Below, piece by piece: positions 49,612 through 58,064 of a stretch of DNA of 64,000 bases. This stretch comes from CAYNWT01 sp964450955 (GTDB lineage Bacteria > Planctomycetota > Planctomycetia > Planctomycetales > Planctomycetaceae), in contig CAYVFI010000020.1 of assembly GCA_964450955.1 (NCBI GenBank), forward strand, positions 60,994-124,993, given 5' to 3'. The first letter of the stretch is position 1, and every line of letters starts with the position of its first letter. Made by a program: the position numbers and the translations under genes. The notes beneath the pieces were generated by a model, which worked only from the letters and a program-made list of their open reading frames with translations, was not told the origin of the DNA and did not search any database.

Positions 49612-51609
49612 TTACTGCAGTTCAAGTATGGCGGCTCGCGATGGAGTACCCCGGTCATCAAGTATGAACAACATGTAGTAACCCGGCGGTACTTTCTTGC
49701 GAGTACTGGGGATCCTGATGGAAACGACATCGTCGTTTTGCTCGACATCTAAAGTGACACCTCGCTGGCCCATGTCGAAACTGTGGGTGACTGATCCGAA
49801 CCGGATTAGTCTGGCTTCTTCAACCGTGTCCACGCGATCGACAAGCATGTCCAGCGTCGATCCGTGTGGAACGATTCCCAGTTGAACGTAGCCCATTTCC
49901 TGGTCGAAGTACTGAAAGTAACCGTTGTTGAACAGTTTCTGACTTTGAATGAACCCGGGCTCACCCGCTTCCATTGAGAAGACACGCGGGTCTTCGGTTT
50001 GGTGTCGAACGCCGTCCAGTTCCATATAGTCGATGGTCAAAGTCGTATCGATTCCCTGTTCAGCGTCAAACTGATCGTTGAAAAAGAACAGTTCGACCTG
50101 ACTGCCGGTGACTGGCGTGTCGGTCACGTAAGTGTAAGTCTGGAACTTCTGCGTGACTTGAATTGTCCGCACGTGTCTGCCGTTGACGCGGATTCTAAAC
50201 CGTTCAAACCCCTCAGCACCTTTGGCGCGAATTCTCATCACGGAACCTCGGCCACCGACTTCCCCCAGCAAACGGGGGCGTTGACGCCAGCTGCCATCTG
50301 GTTCGAATAGATAGTGCGGATAGTAAACTTCTGCGTTCAGATTGGCAGCCGGCCCCGGCGGGCCTCCACCAGCACACAATACGGTTCCATTTGGAAGCAG
50401 CAGACTGGTTGAGTGATAAAGCCGCGACTTACGGGCTGGAGCACCCATGCGCCAGCTGTTTGTGGTTGGGTTCCAGATCTCGACCGGCCTGACGGCATCA
50501 TCCAATGACTGATTGACCTCCGACCCACCGCTGACCAAGACCTCGCCATTTGGCAGCAGTGTGCTGTCAGCCCAAAAGCGTTGACTGGCAATGTTGCCGG
50601 CGTTGGTAACTTCAATGTCATCGTTTTGGTCGTCCAGCGTTAGAATTCTGGCGTCACGGCGGCGGATAGACAGAATTTTTCCAGGTTCATACATGACGCT
50701 CATCAAGTGTGAAGCCTTTGCACTAACTGGCAACGTACCGGCGTTCTTTATTGAGCCACGACCGTTGATCGCCATGTAATACATGTTGGTCTGAGCGACA
50801 GGCATGATCAGAACCTTGCCGTTGGGCGCCATAAAGCTACGGGGGTAGTTCCACCCGGAATTCTTGTAAGCCGCCGTGCTGCGGCCGCCAGTCATCAACT
50901 TAAACTGACCGGCAGCAGGGTCGAAAATTTCCGGTACAACCGTCGGTCGTCGCCTGTCGTCGCGTCCGCCAAGTATCAGCAGGCGCCCGTCAGCCAACTG
51001 TGTCACTGTTGGATACCATCGAGCCCGGAACATGTCGTCCAGCGGCATGTAGAACGAATTGTCGACAGGGTCGAAAACGTTGACGGACTTGAGACCAAAG
51101 TTCCGGCGACCGTTGCGTTCGACAGATCCGCCTGTCACCAACATCAGTCCGCCGGTTCCGGGAACCAGAGCCTGAGCACTGCAAAACAGGTTGTTGCTGG
51201 TCTGCACGTCCAGAGTGTCATGCGATAGCGGAGTCAGTCCTGACTCCGGATCCCAACGGTCGTAGACGAAACCCGACCCATTATCGGCGAACTCGTTGGT
51301 CCCGTACGTCAGCACTTCTCCGTTTGGCAGCAAAGCGGCGTGAATCGCCACGATGGGCCATCTTGCCGGAACAGACCACGTTCCGAACAACCCCGCATCT
51401 CTTGTATTGAGATGAGTTTCATCGAACAGATTTGTGATTGTATGGCGATTTTGTGCCCGATCGATGATGTCATCGATGTCAACCTGTTCTTCCTCAGCAG
51501 GAATATCAAGGTCTTCGATTTCATCCAGCTCCTGCCCAGACGCCATCGGCGCGAACAGCATGGTAATAGCAAGCAGAGCCACGTAGAACTTGTTGTTTGT
51601 CAACAGCAT
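49612..51609 (-). CDS. Secreted galactose/glyoxal oxidase-like radical copper oxidase with inserted CBM60-like module
   Basis: 665 aa with a signal peptide (KFYVALLAITMLFAPMASGQ) and an acidic linker. A kelch beta-propeller covers about 75-430. The galactose-oxidase active site is complete: C143 (FCSAQAL) and Y199 (RWYPTVT) for the thioether cofactor, Y398-H399 (RLYHSTSLLLPNG), and H609 (GSVTHSFD) as copper ligand. The C-terminal DUF1929 domain starts at about 430 (YYPHYLFEPDGS), is interrupted at about 453-535 by a stretch resembling a calcium-dependent carbohydrate-binding module (FRIRVNGRHVRTIQVTQ, VELFFFNDQ, LTIDYMELDGV), and resumes. It probably oxidises a primary alcohol or aldehyde of a polysaccharide, releasing H2O2. 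Confidence 0.88.
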   Translation of the reverse strand: MLLTNNKFYVALLAITMLFAPMASGQELDEIEDLDIPAEEEQVDIDDIIDRAQNRHTITNLFDETHLNTRDAGLFGTWSVPARWPIVAIHAALLPNGEVLTYGTNEFADNGSGFVYDRWDPESGLTPLSHDTLDVQTSNNLFCSAQALVPGTGGLMLVTGGSVERNGRRNFGLKSVNVFDPVDNSFYMPLDDMFRARWYPTVTQLADGRLLILGGRDDRRRPTVVPEIFDPAAGQFKLMTGGRSTAAYKNSGWNYPRSFMAPNGKVLIMPVAQTNMYYMAINGRGSIKNAGTLPVSAKASHLMSVMYEPGKILSIRRRDARILTLDDQNDDIEVTNAGNIASQRFWADSTLLPNGEVLVSGGSEVNQSLDDAVRPVEIWNPTTNSWRMGAPARKSRLYHSTSLLLPNGTVLCAGGGPPGPAANLNAEVYYPHYLFEPDGSWRQRPRLLGEVGGRGSVMRIRAKGAEGFERFRIRVNGRHVRTIQVTQKFQTYTYVTDTPVTGSQVELFFFNDQFDAEQGIDTTLTIDYMELDGVRHQTEDPRVFSMEAGEPGFIQSQKLFNNGYFQYFDQEMGYVQLGIVPHGSTLDMLVDRVDTVEEARLIRFGSVTHSFDMGQRGVTLDVEQNDDVVSIRIPSTRKKVPPGYYMLFILDDRGTPSRAAILELQ

Positions 51610-51910
51610 TTCAACTTCCTTACGGCTTCAACGCGCTGGGGCCACGCGAGTGTCATAAAACTCTACACGTTACTGGCTGCAGGCGACGTGCGTTTCCACA
51701 CTCTCAGAAGTGCCTAATGACTACTCAAAACTCAACGAGACACGTTTCGTAGGCGCGCTGCGAAAATGCAACATCTTCAGCAATCTCCGCGTGTCACATG
51801 CGCGGGCGCGGTGCTTTTAGACAACAGACGGGCGCAAGCACTCCCCGGCCGTGACGTTAGAAACTGCACTCAACCCCTGATGCAAAAGCCGGGGCGGGAG
51901 ACGTTTGGTT
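51610..51910. other. Intergenic region of about 300 bp, nothing convincing
   Basis: Between the copper oxidase start and the lipase stop on the minus strand. It must contain the oxidase promoter. I see no gene, strong hairpin or repeat. Confidence 0.4.
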
Positions 51911-52783
51911 CTACGTGATTTCCTGCGCGATCTGAGAAATGTAGTTGCCCATCAGATGCGACGAAATTCCGCCGGTCAGGCTGCTCCAAATCGAATCGAC
52001 CGCGTCGCCGTTTATGGCTCCGTCTACCGTCTTGGCAGCCGCATCTGTAATCGCGCGAGCGGCGGTTTCGAGAGGGTTTAAACCGATGATAATTTCTGTT
52101 TGGCAGTGACCATACTCGTTGCTAAGTAAGCTCATTGTCGGCAGTCGAGGAACCAAATCGCCGCGGTCTACGTAGCGGAAAATCCTGCCTGGAAATTCCT
52201 TGTGATACGCTTCCGCCGCCGCACCATTCCCAATCATCGGCGCGCCAAAGGTGTAGATTTGATGAACCGGAATGAAGTGACGCTTAAACCGCCACGACGA
52301 CAACAGCGCGAGGGCTCCGCCCAGACTATGACCGGTCACCCAAACCGGGCGTTCCTTTGCCGCGAACGTGTCGTCAAGCTTCTTGTACAACGGATCCCAG
52401 ATCTCAGCCAACGCTTCCATGAACCCTTTGTGAAATCGAGCGCCAACACCGGCGGCCTGGAAGTCGGTTCCAATTTTGCCCGTGGGCAGAACCAAAAAGT
52501 TGCGAGCATTGGTGAGGAACCAATCTTTGAGTCCGTCCAGGCTGGTTGGGTTCTCTGAACCGCGAAACGCGACGATGATGGAATCTGCGTTCTCACAAAC
52601 ATACGCCTGCGTGTTATCGACACTGACCAGAGTTGCTTCCAGGTTTAATTGCCTTCGAATTTCGGCCGCCGCTTTTTCCTGCCCGTAGTAAACCAGGTCG
52701 CACAGTGTGGCCAGATAATGAGCGTACTGCGGACTGTGTCCGTCTTTGGGCTGCAGTACCATTCCAGTTGATGAGTTCAGCAT
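51911..52783 (-). CDS. Class 3 lipase family protein
   Basis: 290 aa, no signal peptide. The alpha/beta-hydrolase nucleophile elbow is VTGHSLGGALAL with S153, followed by the acid D210 (YVDRGDLVPRLP) and a candidate H228 (NEYGHCQ). The oxyanion region SIIVAFRGSE is typical of Lipase_3 (PF01764). The C-terminal 60 residues are helical and Ala-rich. It is likely a cytoplasmic or membrane-associated lipase acting on mono- or diacylglycerol; there is no export signal, unless by another route. It starts 20 bp after the LRR-like gene begins its 3' end, so the two are in tandem. Confidence 0.88.
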   Translation of the reverse strand: MLNSSTGMVLQPKDGHSPQYAHYLATLCDLVYYGQEKAAAEIRRQLNLEATLVSVDNTQAYVCENADSIIVAFRGSENPTSLDGLKDWFLTNARNFLVLPTGKIGTDFQAAGVGARFHKGFMEALAEIWDPLYKKLDDTFAAKERPVWVTGHSLGGALALLSSWRFKRHFIPVHQIYTFGAPMIGNGAAAEAYHKEFPGRIFRYVDRGDLVPRLPTMSLLSNEYGHCQTEIIIGLNPLETAARAITDAAAKTVDGAINGDAVDSIWSSLTGGISSHLMGNYISQIAQEIT

Positions 52784-52802
52784 CGTTGGATCCGATAGTC
52801 GG

Positions 52803-53396
52803 CTACTTCAGAGCGCGGCGACGTTTGCCGGCGGCTTTCCATTCAGCGATCACAGCATCGCTGATCGCTGTTTGCTCAAGGTTGATTCGTTGCAGGTTCG
52901 CAAGTGGCATCAGGTGTTCTCTGAACCCCGCGTCCGTAATCTTTGTACCACGCAAGTAAAGTCTCTGGAGCGATGTCAATCCGGCAAGGCTTTTTAATCC
53001 GGAATCAGTGACCCGTGAATCGTTGAGGTCCAATTCCCGCAATTTTTCCATGCCGCTGATCAGTTTCAGGGTTTCATCGGTCACGTCGGCATTCGCCATT
53101 TGCAGCACGACAGCATCCGACTTCTGAGCAAGGAACGCGTAGCTCTTGCCGTTCCAGCCCGTCAGCCCAAGCACTCGCTCGCCATCAACGATCGTCTCAC
53201 GTGCACCAAGATCGACGGGCAGGTTCCTGGAAATCGCCGCAGGCGTCGCCATCAGCCCGGCGCCAAAAACCATGACCAGCAGCGGAACCCATATCTTCTT
53301 TCGCGGCCCCTTCACCAGCCGAAGCAGCAACCAAAAAAGGCCAACCGCCAATGCGATCAGGCCCGCGTAAAAGATGTATTCAAATGCGACTTCCAT
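52803..53396 (-). CDS. Membrane-anchored leucine-rich-repeat-like protein
   Basis: 197 aa. Two N-terminal hydrophobic segments (FEYIFYAGLIALAVGLFWLL and WVPLLVMVFGAGLMATPAA) are followed by an extracytoplasmic-looking part with about four LRR-type repeats of 24 residues: VTDETLKLISGMEKLRELDL, VTDSGLKSLAGLTSLQRLYL, ITDAGFREHLMPLANLQRINL and ISDAVIAEW, each with a T-D-x-x-L start. This cysteine-free type of LRR is widespread in planctomycetes, and mediates protein contacts. It is 19 bp upstream of the lipase gene, so likely cotranscribed. Confidence 0.82.
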   Translation of the reverse strand: MEVAFEYIFYAGLIALAVGLFWLLLRLVKGPRKKIWVPLLVMVFGAGLMATPAAISRNLPVDLGARETIVDGERVLGLTGWNGKSYAFLAQKSDAVVLQMANADVTDETLKLISGMEKLRELDLNDSRVTDSGLKSLAGLTSLQRLYLRGTKITDAGFREHLMPLANLQRINLEQTAISDAVIAEWKAAGKRRRALK

Positions 53397-53672
53397 GGTG
53401 CCGTCAGTTTAGAACAGCCACGGCCGGGAGCAACCGTTCATTGCGACCCGTGTGCTCCGCCGACCACAATGAACCACCCCGATTGATCTGACCGTGCGGA
53501 TTCCCGTGCCGTGTCGTTTTGGTACCGCCCGTATCGCCTGGACTTGCCGCGGCCGGTCCCGCACTGGTTCATGAAACTGCCACACGTTTTCGTCAGTCTG
53601 GAGTTGGCCTGTTGGCATAAATGGGTCGACCAGCTTCCAACGATGGCCAAAGTTCGGACGACATACAAAAAA
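53397..53672. other. Intergenic region between LRR-like gene and sat
   Basis: About 330 bp up to the sat stop (53728). It contains the LRR gene promoter on one side and the sat terminator on the other. An open frame from GTG 53511 has a few protein-like residues but runs through the terminator into sat, so I do not call it. No RNA or repeat is seen. Confidence 0.4.
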
Positions 53673-53698
53673 TGCCCGGCACCATTAGGTACCGGGCA
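53673..53698 (-). terminator. Strong rho-independent terminator of sat
   Basis: TGCCCGGCACC-ATTA-GGTACCGGGCA folds into an 11-bp stem with a single C-A mismatch and a 4-nt loop, followed on the minus strand by six T. It lies 29 bp downstream of the sat stop. Confidence 0.9.
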
Positions 53699-53727
53699 GT
53701 TGTTGTGTCCTAACCGAACGGGTCGCG

Positions 53728-54987
53728 CTATGACTGTTTCATTGCTTCGGCGAGGATTTTGGAGGTGCCTTCTCGCATGATGCGAGGGTCAACCAGTTCA
53801 CCTTCCTGCAGTGTCGCGCGGACTTGCTTACCGGAAATGAACACTGGCTTGTCGTCCGGGTGGTTTGACATCAGGTCAACTCGACCCATCGATTCGTAGT
53901 ACGCAGCGAAGCCTACCTTGCATGGAGTGATGGCCAGTTCGCCGTTTAGGTTGTCAAAGATTTCGTGAGCATCGAAGTCGCCCCAGATGGCGGTTCCGTC
54001 TGCAAACGGAGCGTCGGCATGCTTGCGACCAATGACGATGTGGGTCAGGCCCATGTTTTGGCGGTAGATGCCGTGCATGACGGCTTCCTTCGGTCCACCG
54101 TAGAACATCTTGATGTCCAGTCCCAACAGGATGACTCGATCAGGAACACTCTCACCACGCGACGACCAAAGATCGGCGTCGCTGTCACCTTCACCCAGGC
54201 CACGGTCAGAGATGAGCTTCTCGTAAGTCAGCATGCGGATCTCCGCGCTGACATCGTCGCTCTTGGTTTCACCAACAAGTGGGTTCAAAACCGCTCCGGC
54301 GTTCTTGCCTTCCTTGAGAAGTGATTCCAACGCATAGACCAAAGCGTACTCATGAGCCCGGTGCAGTGGGTTCCTGGTCTGGAAACCAACGCAGGCATCC
54401 CAGCCTTTTTCTTCGACAAGGGCTCGGACCGCTTTTGGAGACAGCACGTACTGTCCGAAGGCGGGGTTCTTTGGCTGAGGCAGAACCTTGATGGTTCCAC
54501 CGACAAGGTGAGTGGCGTCTGCATCGCCTTCCATGACCATGTTGCCACCAGGGTGGTCGGTGCGTTCGGTTCCGTAGACAGCCTTGATGTAGGCGGCCTT
54601 GTCCCAGGGGTACACATCACTGATCGCAAGAGTCGCAACGATCTCACCAGCTGGATTGGTGATGGCGACAGTATCGCCCGCCTTCATTGATGCGGCTTGA
54701 TCGGCGTTTGCCGGGAACGCTATTGGAATCGTCCAGGCGTACTTCTTCCCATTTGATTCAATGACCGACTCATCCAAAACCATCTGGTAGGCGGCTGAGT
54801 CCATCGGTCCTGTTAGTGGGCTAAGGATTCCATCCCCGAACCGGTATACAGATGACAAGTCGGCAGCAGAAACCGGGAACTTCGGCAGGCTTTCAGCGGC
54901 AGCCTTAAAGTCAGCGATATCTGCATCAGGAACAGTGCAACAGACGGGTTCAGACAGTCCGCCGTGCGGAGGGATAAGTGCGGGCAT
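53728..54987 (-). CDS. sat: Sulfate adenylyltransferase (ATP sulfurylase)
   Basis: 419 aa. It forms APS from ATP and sulfate, the entry to sulfate assimilation or the reverse in sulfur oxidation. Signatures: PUA-like N-terminal half with LSPLTGPMD, the sulfate/ATP-binding VGFQTRNPLHRAHEY block, LVGETKSDDV, MFYGGPKEAVMHGIYRQNMGLTHIVIGRKHADAP (given here in part: GGPKEA and GRKHADAP, where the family has GRDHAG), and ISGKQVRATLQEG. The Asp-to-Lys change in GRKHAD is notable. APS kinase or reductase genes are not next to it. It is monocistronic, with a strong terminator. Confidence 0.92.
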   Translation of the reverse strand: MPALIPPHGGLSEPVCCTVPDADIADFKAAAESLPKFPVSAADLSSVYRFGDGILSPLTGPMDSAAYQMVLDESVIESNGKKYAWTIPIAFPANADQAASMKAGDTVAITNPAGEIVATLAISDVYPWDKAAYIKAVYGTERTDHPGGNMVMEGDADATHLVGGTIKVLPQPKNPAFGQYVLSPKAVRALVEEKGWDACVGFQTRNPLHRAHEYALVYALESLLKEGKNAGAVLNPLVGETKSDDVSAEIRMLTYEKLISDRGLGEGDSDADLWSSRGESVPDRVILLGLDIKMFYGGPKEAVMHGIYRQNMGLTHIVIGRKHADAPFADGTAIWGDFDAHEIFDNLNGELAITPCKVGFAAYYESMGRVDLMSNHPDDKPVFISGKQVRATLQEGELVDPRIMREGTSKILAEAMKQS

Positions 54988-55208
54988 GGTGATTGATTTG
55001 CATTCGATTTTCGGGATGTACGAATTTGGACCGTAGGAGAACCCGGGGGTGCCGTCAAGTAGTTATGACGGTCAGAGCGTGTGCGTTCGATTGTGCAGAC
55101 TGGGAAGGCATGGGGCTCTGTCGCAACACGGAGTTTTGGCAAGCCTCCGCAAATCGCGGTGGTAGAGTTGGGTTCTCTAATTCACGGAACCCGCTTGGGA
55201 AAGATGAA

Positions 55209-56525
55209 ATGCTAAGCCTGACACGATTGTGGCCAGTGTTATTCTTAGTGGCGCTGGTTGGCGGCACAACAGATGTTTGCCACGCCCAGTTTAATATCGA
55301 TGGCGAACGCTGGGGCGGTGGTACAGCTCAAACTCAAGCGCAGGGTTTCGACCAGGGTGACCCACTTCGTCTCACGTGGGGGCTTGCCGCGGAGGGAACG
55401 ATTGTTGGTCAGTTCTCCAGCGAGCCGGACAGTCCCAACAACATCCGGGAGTTCTTCAACGGGATTCACGGCACGGAAGCTGATTGGCTCCCGATTGTGG
55501 GATCGACGTTTGACCGTTGGAGTTCGATTAGCGGATTGGACTACACGTTTGAAGCAGCCGACGACGGAGCTGCCTGGGCGGTTTCCGCTGGCGTAACCGG
55601 TGTGCGTGCTGATGTGCGGATTAGTGCCCATTCGGTCGACGGTCAGGCCGGTTCGAACACGTTGGCATATAACTTCTTCCCTGATTTCGCTGACCAGGTG
55701 ATTGATTCGGACAACCTTGCGTTCTATTCGGACGCGACAAACAACTTTCGCGGGACGAGGAATGTTCTCGCTCACGAAACCGGTCACGGAATCGGCATGC
55801 GTCACTTGTTCTCGAGTGATTCTCAGCAGTTGATGGAACCGTTCATCAACAACGCCTTTGACGGTCCTCAGTATTTCGACATCCTCGCCGCACAGCGAGG
55901 GTACGGTGACTTCAATGAGAAGAGCTTCGGGCAACTGGGCAACGATGTTGCAGCCAGAGCAACATCGCTGGGCAACATCGCTGATGGCGCAAGTGTTGCA
56001 ATTGGGCAAGACGCAAACACTCTCGTCGTGGATATCGACTCTGACGACTTCTTCAGCATCGACGACACCAACGACATCGACTTCTATTCGTTCACTGTCA
56101 ACAGTAGCGGGATGATCGACATCGACCTTGAGGCTCTTGGGTTTACCTTCGAAGTTGAATCACAGGCTGCCAACGGTGACCCGGCTGGAGATGCGATCGA
56201 CTTCAATACAAGGGAACGCAGTGACCTGGCGTTGACTCTTTTTGATAGCTCAATGATGAATCTGGGGTCTTCCAATGTCACCGGTCTCGGTGGAGCCGAA
56301 TCTTTGACGGGAGTGTCCATTGGCCCGGGAACATACTTCATTGAAGTGACCGGGCTGGACAACGCGGACGACAACTTGCTGGATACTCAGTTCTACGGTC
56401 TTACTGCCGCATTCACTTCAAGTGCGGTGCCGGAACCTGGCTCAGTCGCCTTCATGTTCCTTGGCCTGACTGGAGTTGCGTTCCGTCGGAAGAAGCGAAA
56501 GACTGTATTACCGAAAACACCTTAA
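55209..56525 (+). CDS. Secreted metzincin metalloprotease with PEP-CTERM anchor
   Basis: 438 aa. ATG 55209 begins a signal peptide (LWPVLFLVALVGGTTDVCHAQ). The zinc site is canonical metzincin: H189-E-T-G-H193-G-I-G-M-R-H199 in LAHETGHGIGMRH, with a downstream SDSQQLM (M209) as the Met-turn. The region before it (LRLTWGLAAEGT, WSSISGLDYTF) resembles a matrixin-type catalytic domain. After a calcium-loop-like DIDSDDFFSIDDTNDIDFY stretch comes a PPC-like domain. The C-terminus has VPEPGSVAFMFLGLTGVAFRRKK, a PEP-CTERM exosortase signal. It should be exported, sorted by exosortase and attached or released. Exosortase is not in the window. Confidence 0.9.
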   Translation: MLSLTRLWPVLFLVALVGGTTDVCHAQFNIDGERWGGGTAQTQAQGFDQGDPLRLTWGLAAEGTIVGQFSSEPDSPNNIREFFNGIHGTEADWLPIVGSTFDRWSSISGLDYTFEAADDGAAWAVSAGVTGVRADVRISAHSVDGQAGSNTLAYNFFPDFADQVIDSDNLAFYSDATNNFRGTRNVLAHETGHGIGMRHLFSSDSQQLMEPFINNAFDGPQYFDILAAQRGYGDFNEKSFGQLGNDVAARATSLGNIADGASVAIGQDANTLVVDIDSDDFFSIDDTNDIDFYSFTVNSSGMIDIDLEALGFTFEVESQAANGDPAGDAIDFNTRERSDLALTLFDSSMMNLGSSNVTGLGGAESLTGVSIGPGTYFIEVTGLDNADDNLLDTQFYGLTAAFTSSAVPEPGSVAFMFLGLTGVAFRRKKRKTVLPKTP

Positions 56526-56555
56526 TTCACTCGCAGACACGGAAGTCAGTCGATC

Positions 56556-57917
56556 ATGATGAATGCAAACCCTGCCCACGCAGGACGGTTCCGGGCGCGA
56601 TTACTCGTGGTTGTTGCCGGGCTGTTGATATCAGTCCTCGGCAGCAGTGACGGCTTGTGCTTCGACCTTGTTGTTGACGACATGCTGGACTTTCGTTTTG
56701 GCAAGAAGCTACGAAGCATTCATGAAGTGAATGCTGCTAAAGAAGCTCTGCGAACCGGCGACGCGGCGAAATGTCGAGAGCTGCTTGAGACTGTCTGTAA
56801 GTCGCTTCCTGACACGCCTCATCCAACAGTCCTGTTTGTCGGTTTCTTGTTGGAGGACCGACAAGAACAATCAGCGACGGATGCACTGGCCGAACTGTCG
56901 CTTGACCCGGAAGCGAAATTCGAAGCCCACTTCGCGTTTGGCAGATTGGCGGGCAAACAAGGTCGATGGCAGGACGCCTGGGCTCATCTGCTGGTTGCAG
57001 AACAGGCGCCAAAGCCAGATCGATGGTCGCCCGAATACTGGGAAGCGGTCCAGGCCAATGTTCGTGAGGTAAAATCCATCGTCGCGATTGGTCGGCGAGA
57101 CTGGAATGTCGCCCGCCGGATCCTTCTTGAAGTGACCGGGCAACGCCCGCAGGATCCGCAAGTACTTCGACGCCTGGCAATTTGCTCGTTCCATCTGAAA
57201 GATGTCCCGGCTGCGAAAGACTTCTTTCAAAAGGCATCCACTGCAGACGATAACGATCAGCTTCCCGTTCCGGTAAGACTGGCGAACCTTTACCTGCAAA
57301 CTGATTCTCCGGATGCTCGGCAGGCAGCGGAGTCTCTGTTTAAGCAGGCCTGCAAAGATCCGGGAAAGCCCGGGCAACTTGCGAGAATTCAATACGGTGC
57401 ATGGCTTCTGGGTCAGAATCGAGCTCAGGACCTGCTGGCTGTCCTGCAGGATGCCCCGTTTGACGAATCTTTGGCCCGGGAACAAAGCTATCTGCTGGGG
57501 TTGGCGAACCGAATGCTTGGAGACTACCTGACCGCTCGCGAACACTTCATGAAGTTAAGCAATAGCGAGCCCGGCAATATTCGGATCAGCAATCAATTGG
57601 CACTGGTGTTAATCGAAGACGAAGACGACAAGTCCGCCGCACGCGCGTTGGAGATTGCTTTGAGAAACGCGTCACGACTTCAGACAGAAGCAACTCTTGG
57701 CACACTTGCATGGATTCGATTTCGTCGCGGTGAGACAGACGAAGCGCACAAAATTCTGAACTCGTTGACCAGATCATCCACTGTCTCGCGCGATGTCGCG
57801 TTTTACTATAGCCAGTCGCTCAAGGCCAAAGGACGTGGTGATGAAGCGGAGAAGATGATCCAGGTCGTCAGAAAATCAGCCGGCCCGTTCTACTACTCGC
57901 ACCAGCTTGCGCCTTAG
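56556..57917 (+). CDS. Secreted or membrane-anchored TPR-repeat protein
   Basis: 453 aa. The N-terminus (RARLLVVVAGLLISVLGSSDGLCF) is a signal peptide or anchor. About eight TPR-like helix pairs follow from residue 60 on, with A-x-x-x-L/A-G-x-x-x-x-A patterns (AKEALRTGDAAKCRELLETV, FAFGRLAGKQGRWQDAWAHL, LAICSFHLKDVPAAKDFFQK, GLANRMLGDYLTAREHFMKL and TLAWIRFRRGETDEAHKIL). No catalytic domain. It probably organises a protein complex. It starts 31 bp after the metzincin gene, so a joint transcript is likely. Confidence 0.82.
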   Translation: MMNANPAHAGRFRARLLVVVAGLLISVLGSSDGLCFDLVVDDMLDFRFGKKLRSIHEVNAAKEALRTGDAAKCRELLETVCKSLPDTPHPTVLFVGFLLEDRQEQSATDALAELSLDPEAKFEAHFAFGRLAGKQGRWQDAWAHLLVAEQAPKPDRWSPEYWEAVQANVREVKSIVAIGRRDWNVARRILLEVTGQRPQDPQVLRRLAICSFHLKDVPAAKDFFQKASTADDNDQLPVPVRLANLYLQTDSPDARQAAESLFKQACKDPGKPGQLARIQYGAWLLGQNRAQDLLAVLQDAPFDESLAREQSYLLGLANRMLGDYLTAREHFMKLSNSEPGNIRISNQLALVLIEDEDDKSAARALEIALRNASRLQTEATLGTLAWIRFRRGETDEAHKILNSLTRSSTVSRDVAFYYSQSLKAKGRGDEAEKMIQVVRKSAGPFYYSHQLAP

Positions 57918-58064
57918 ACGTTTGGGTTTTGGGCCGCGAATCAGCACGCGCACACCCACGCCGTTCAGCGGAGGTTCGGTCATCTTGCAGGCTGCCAGTT
58001 CGTGTTGCGGCGGTATTCAGAATTCGGGTCGAACCACAATTGGTTAGCAAGGCCTGACAGAGCA

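Noticed and set aside
53511..53780. Open frame of 89 codons with a protein-like WYRPYRLDLPRP start
   Set aside because: It starts with GTG without RBS, runs through a strong terminator hairpin and into the convergent sat gene, so its 3' half is certainly not coding.
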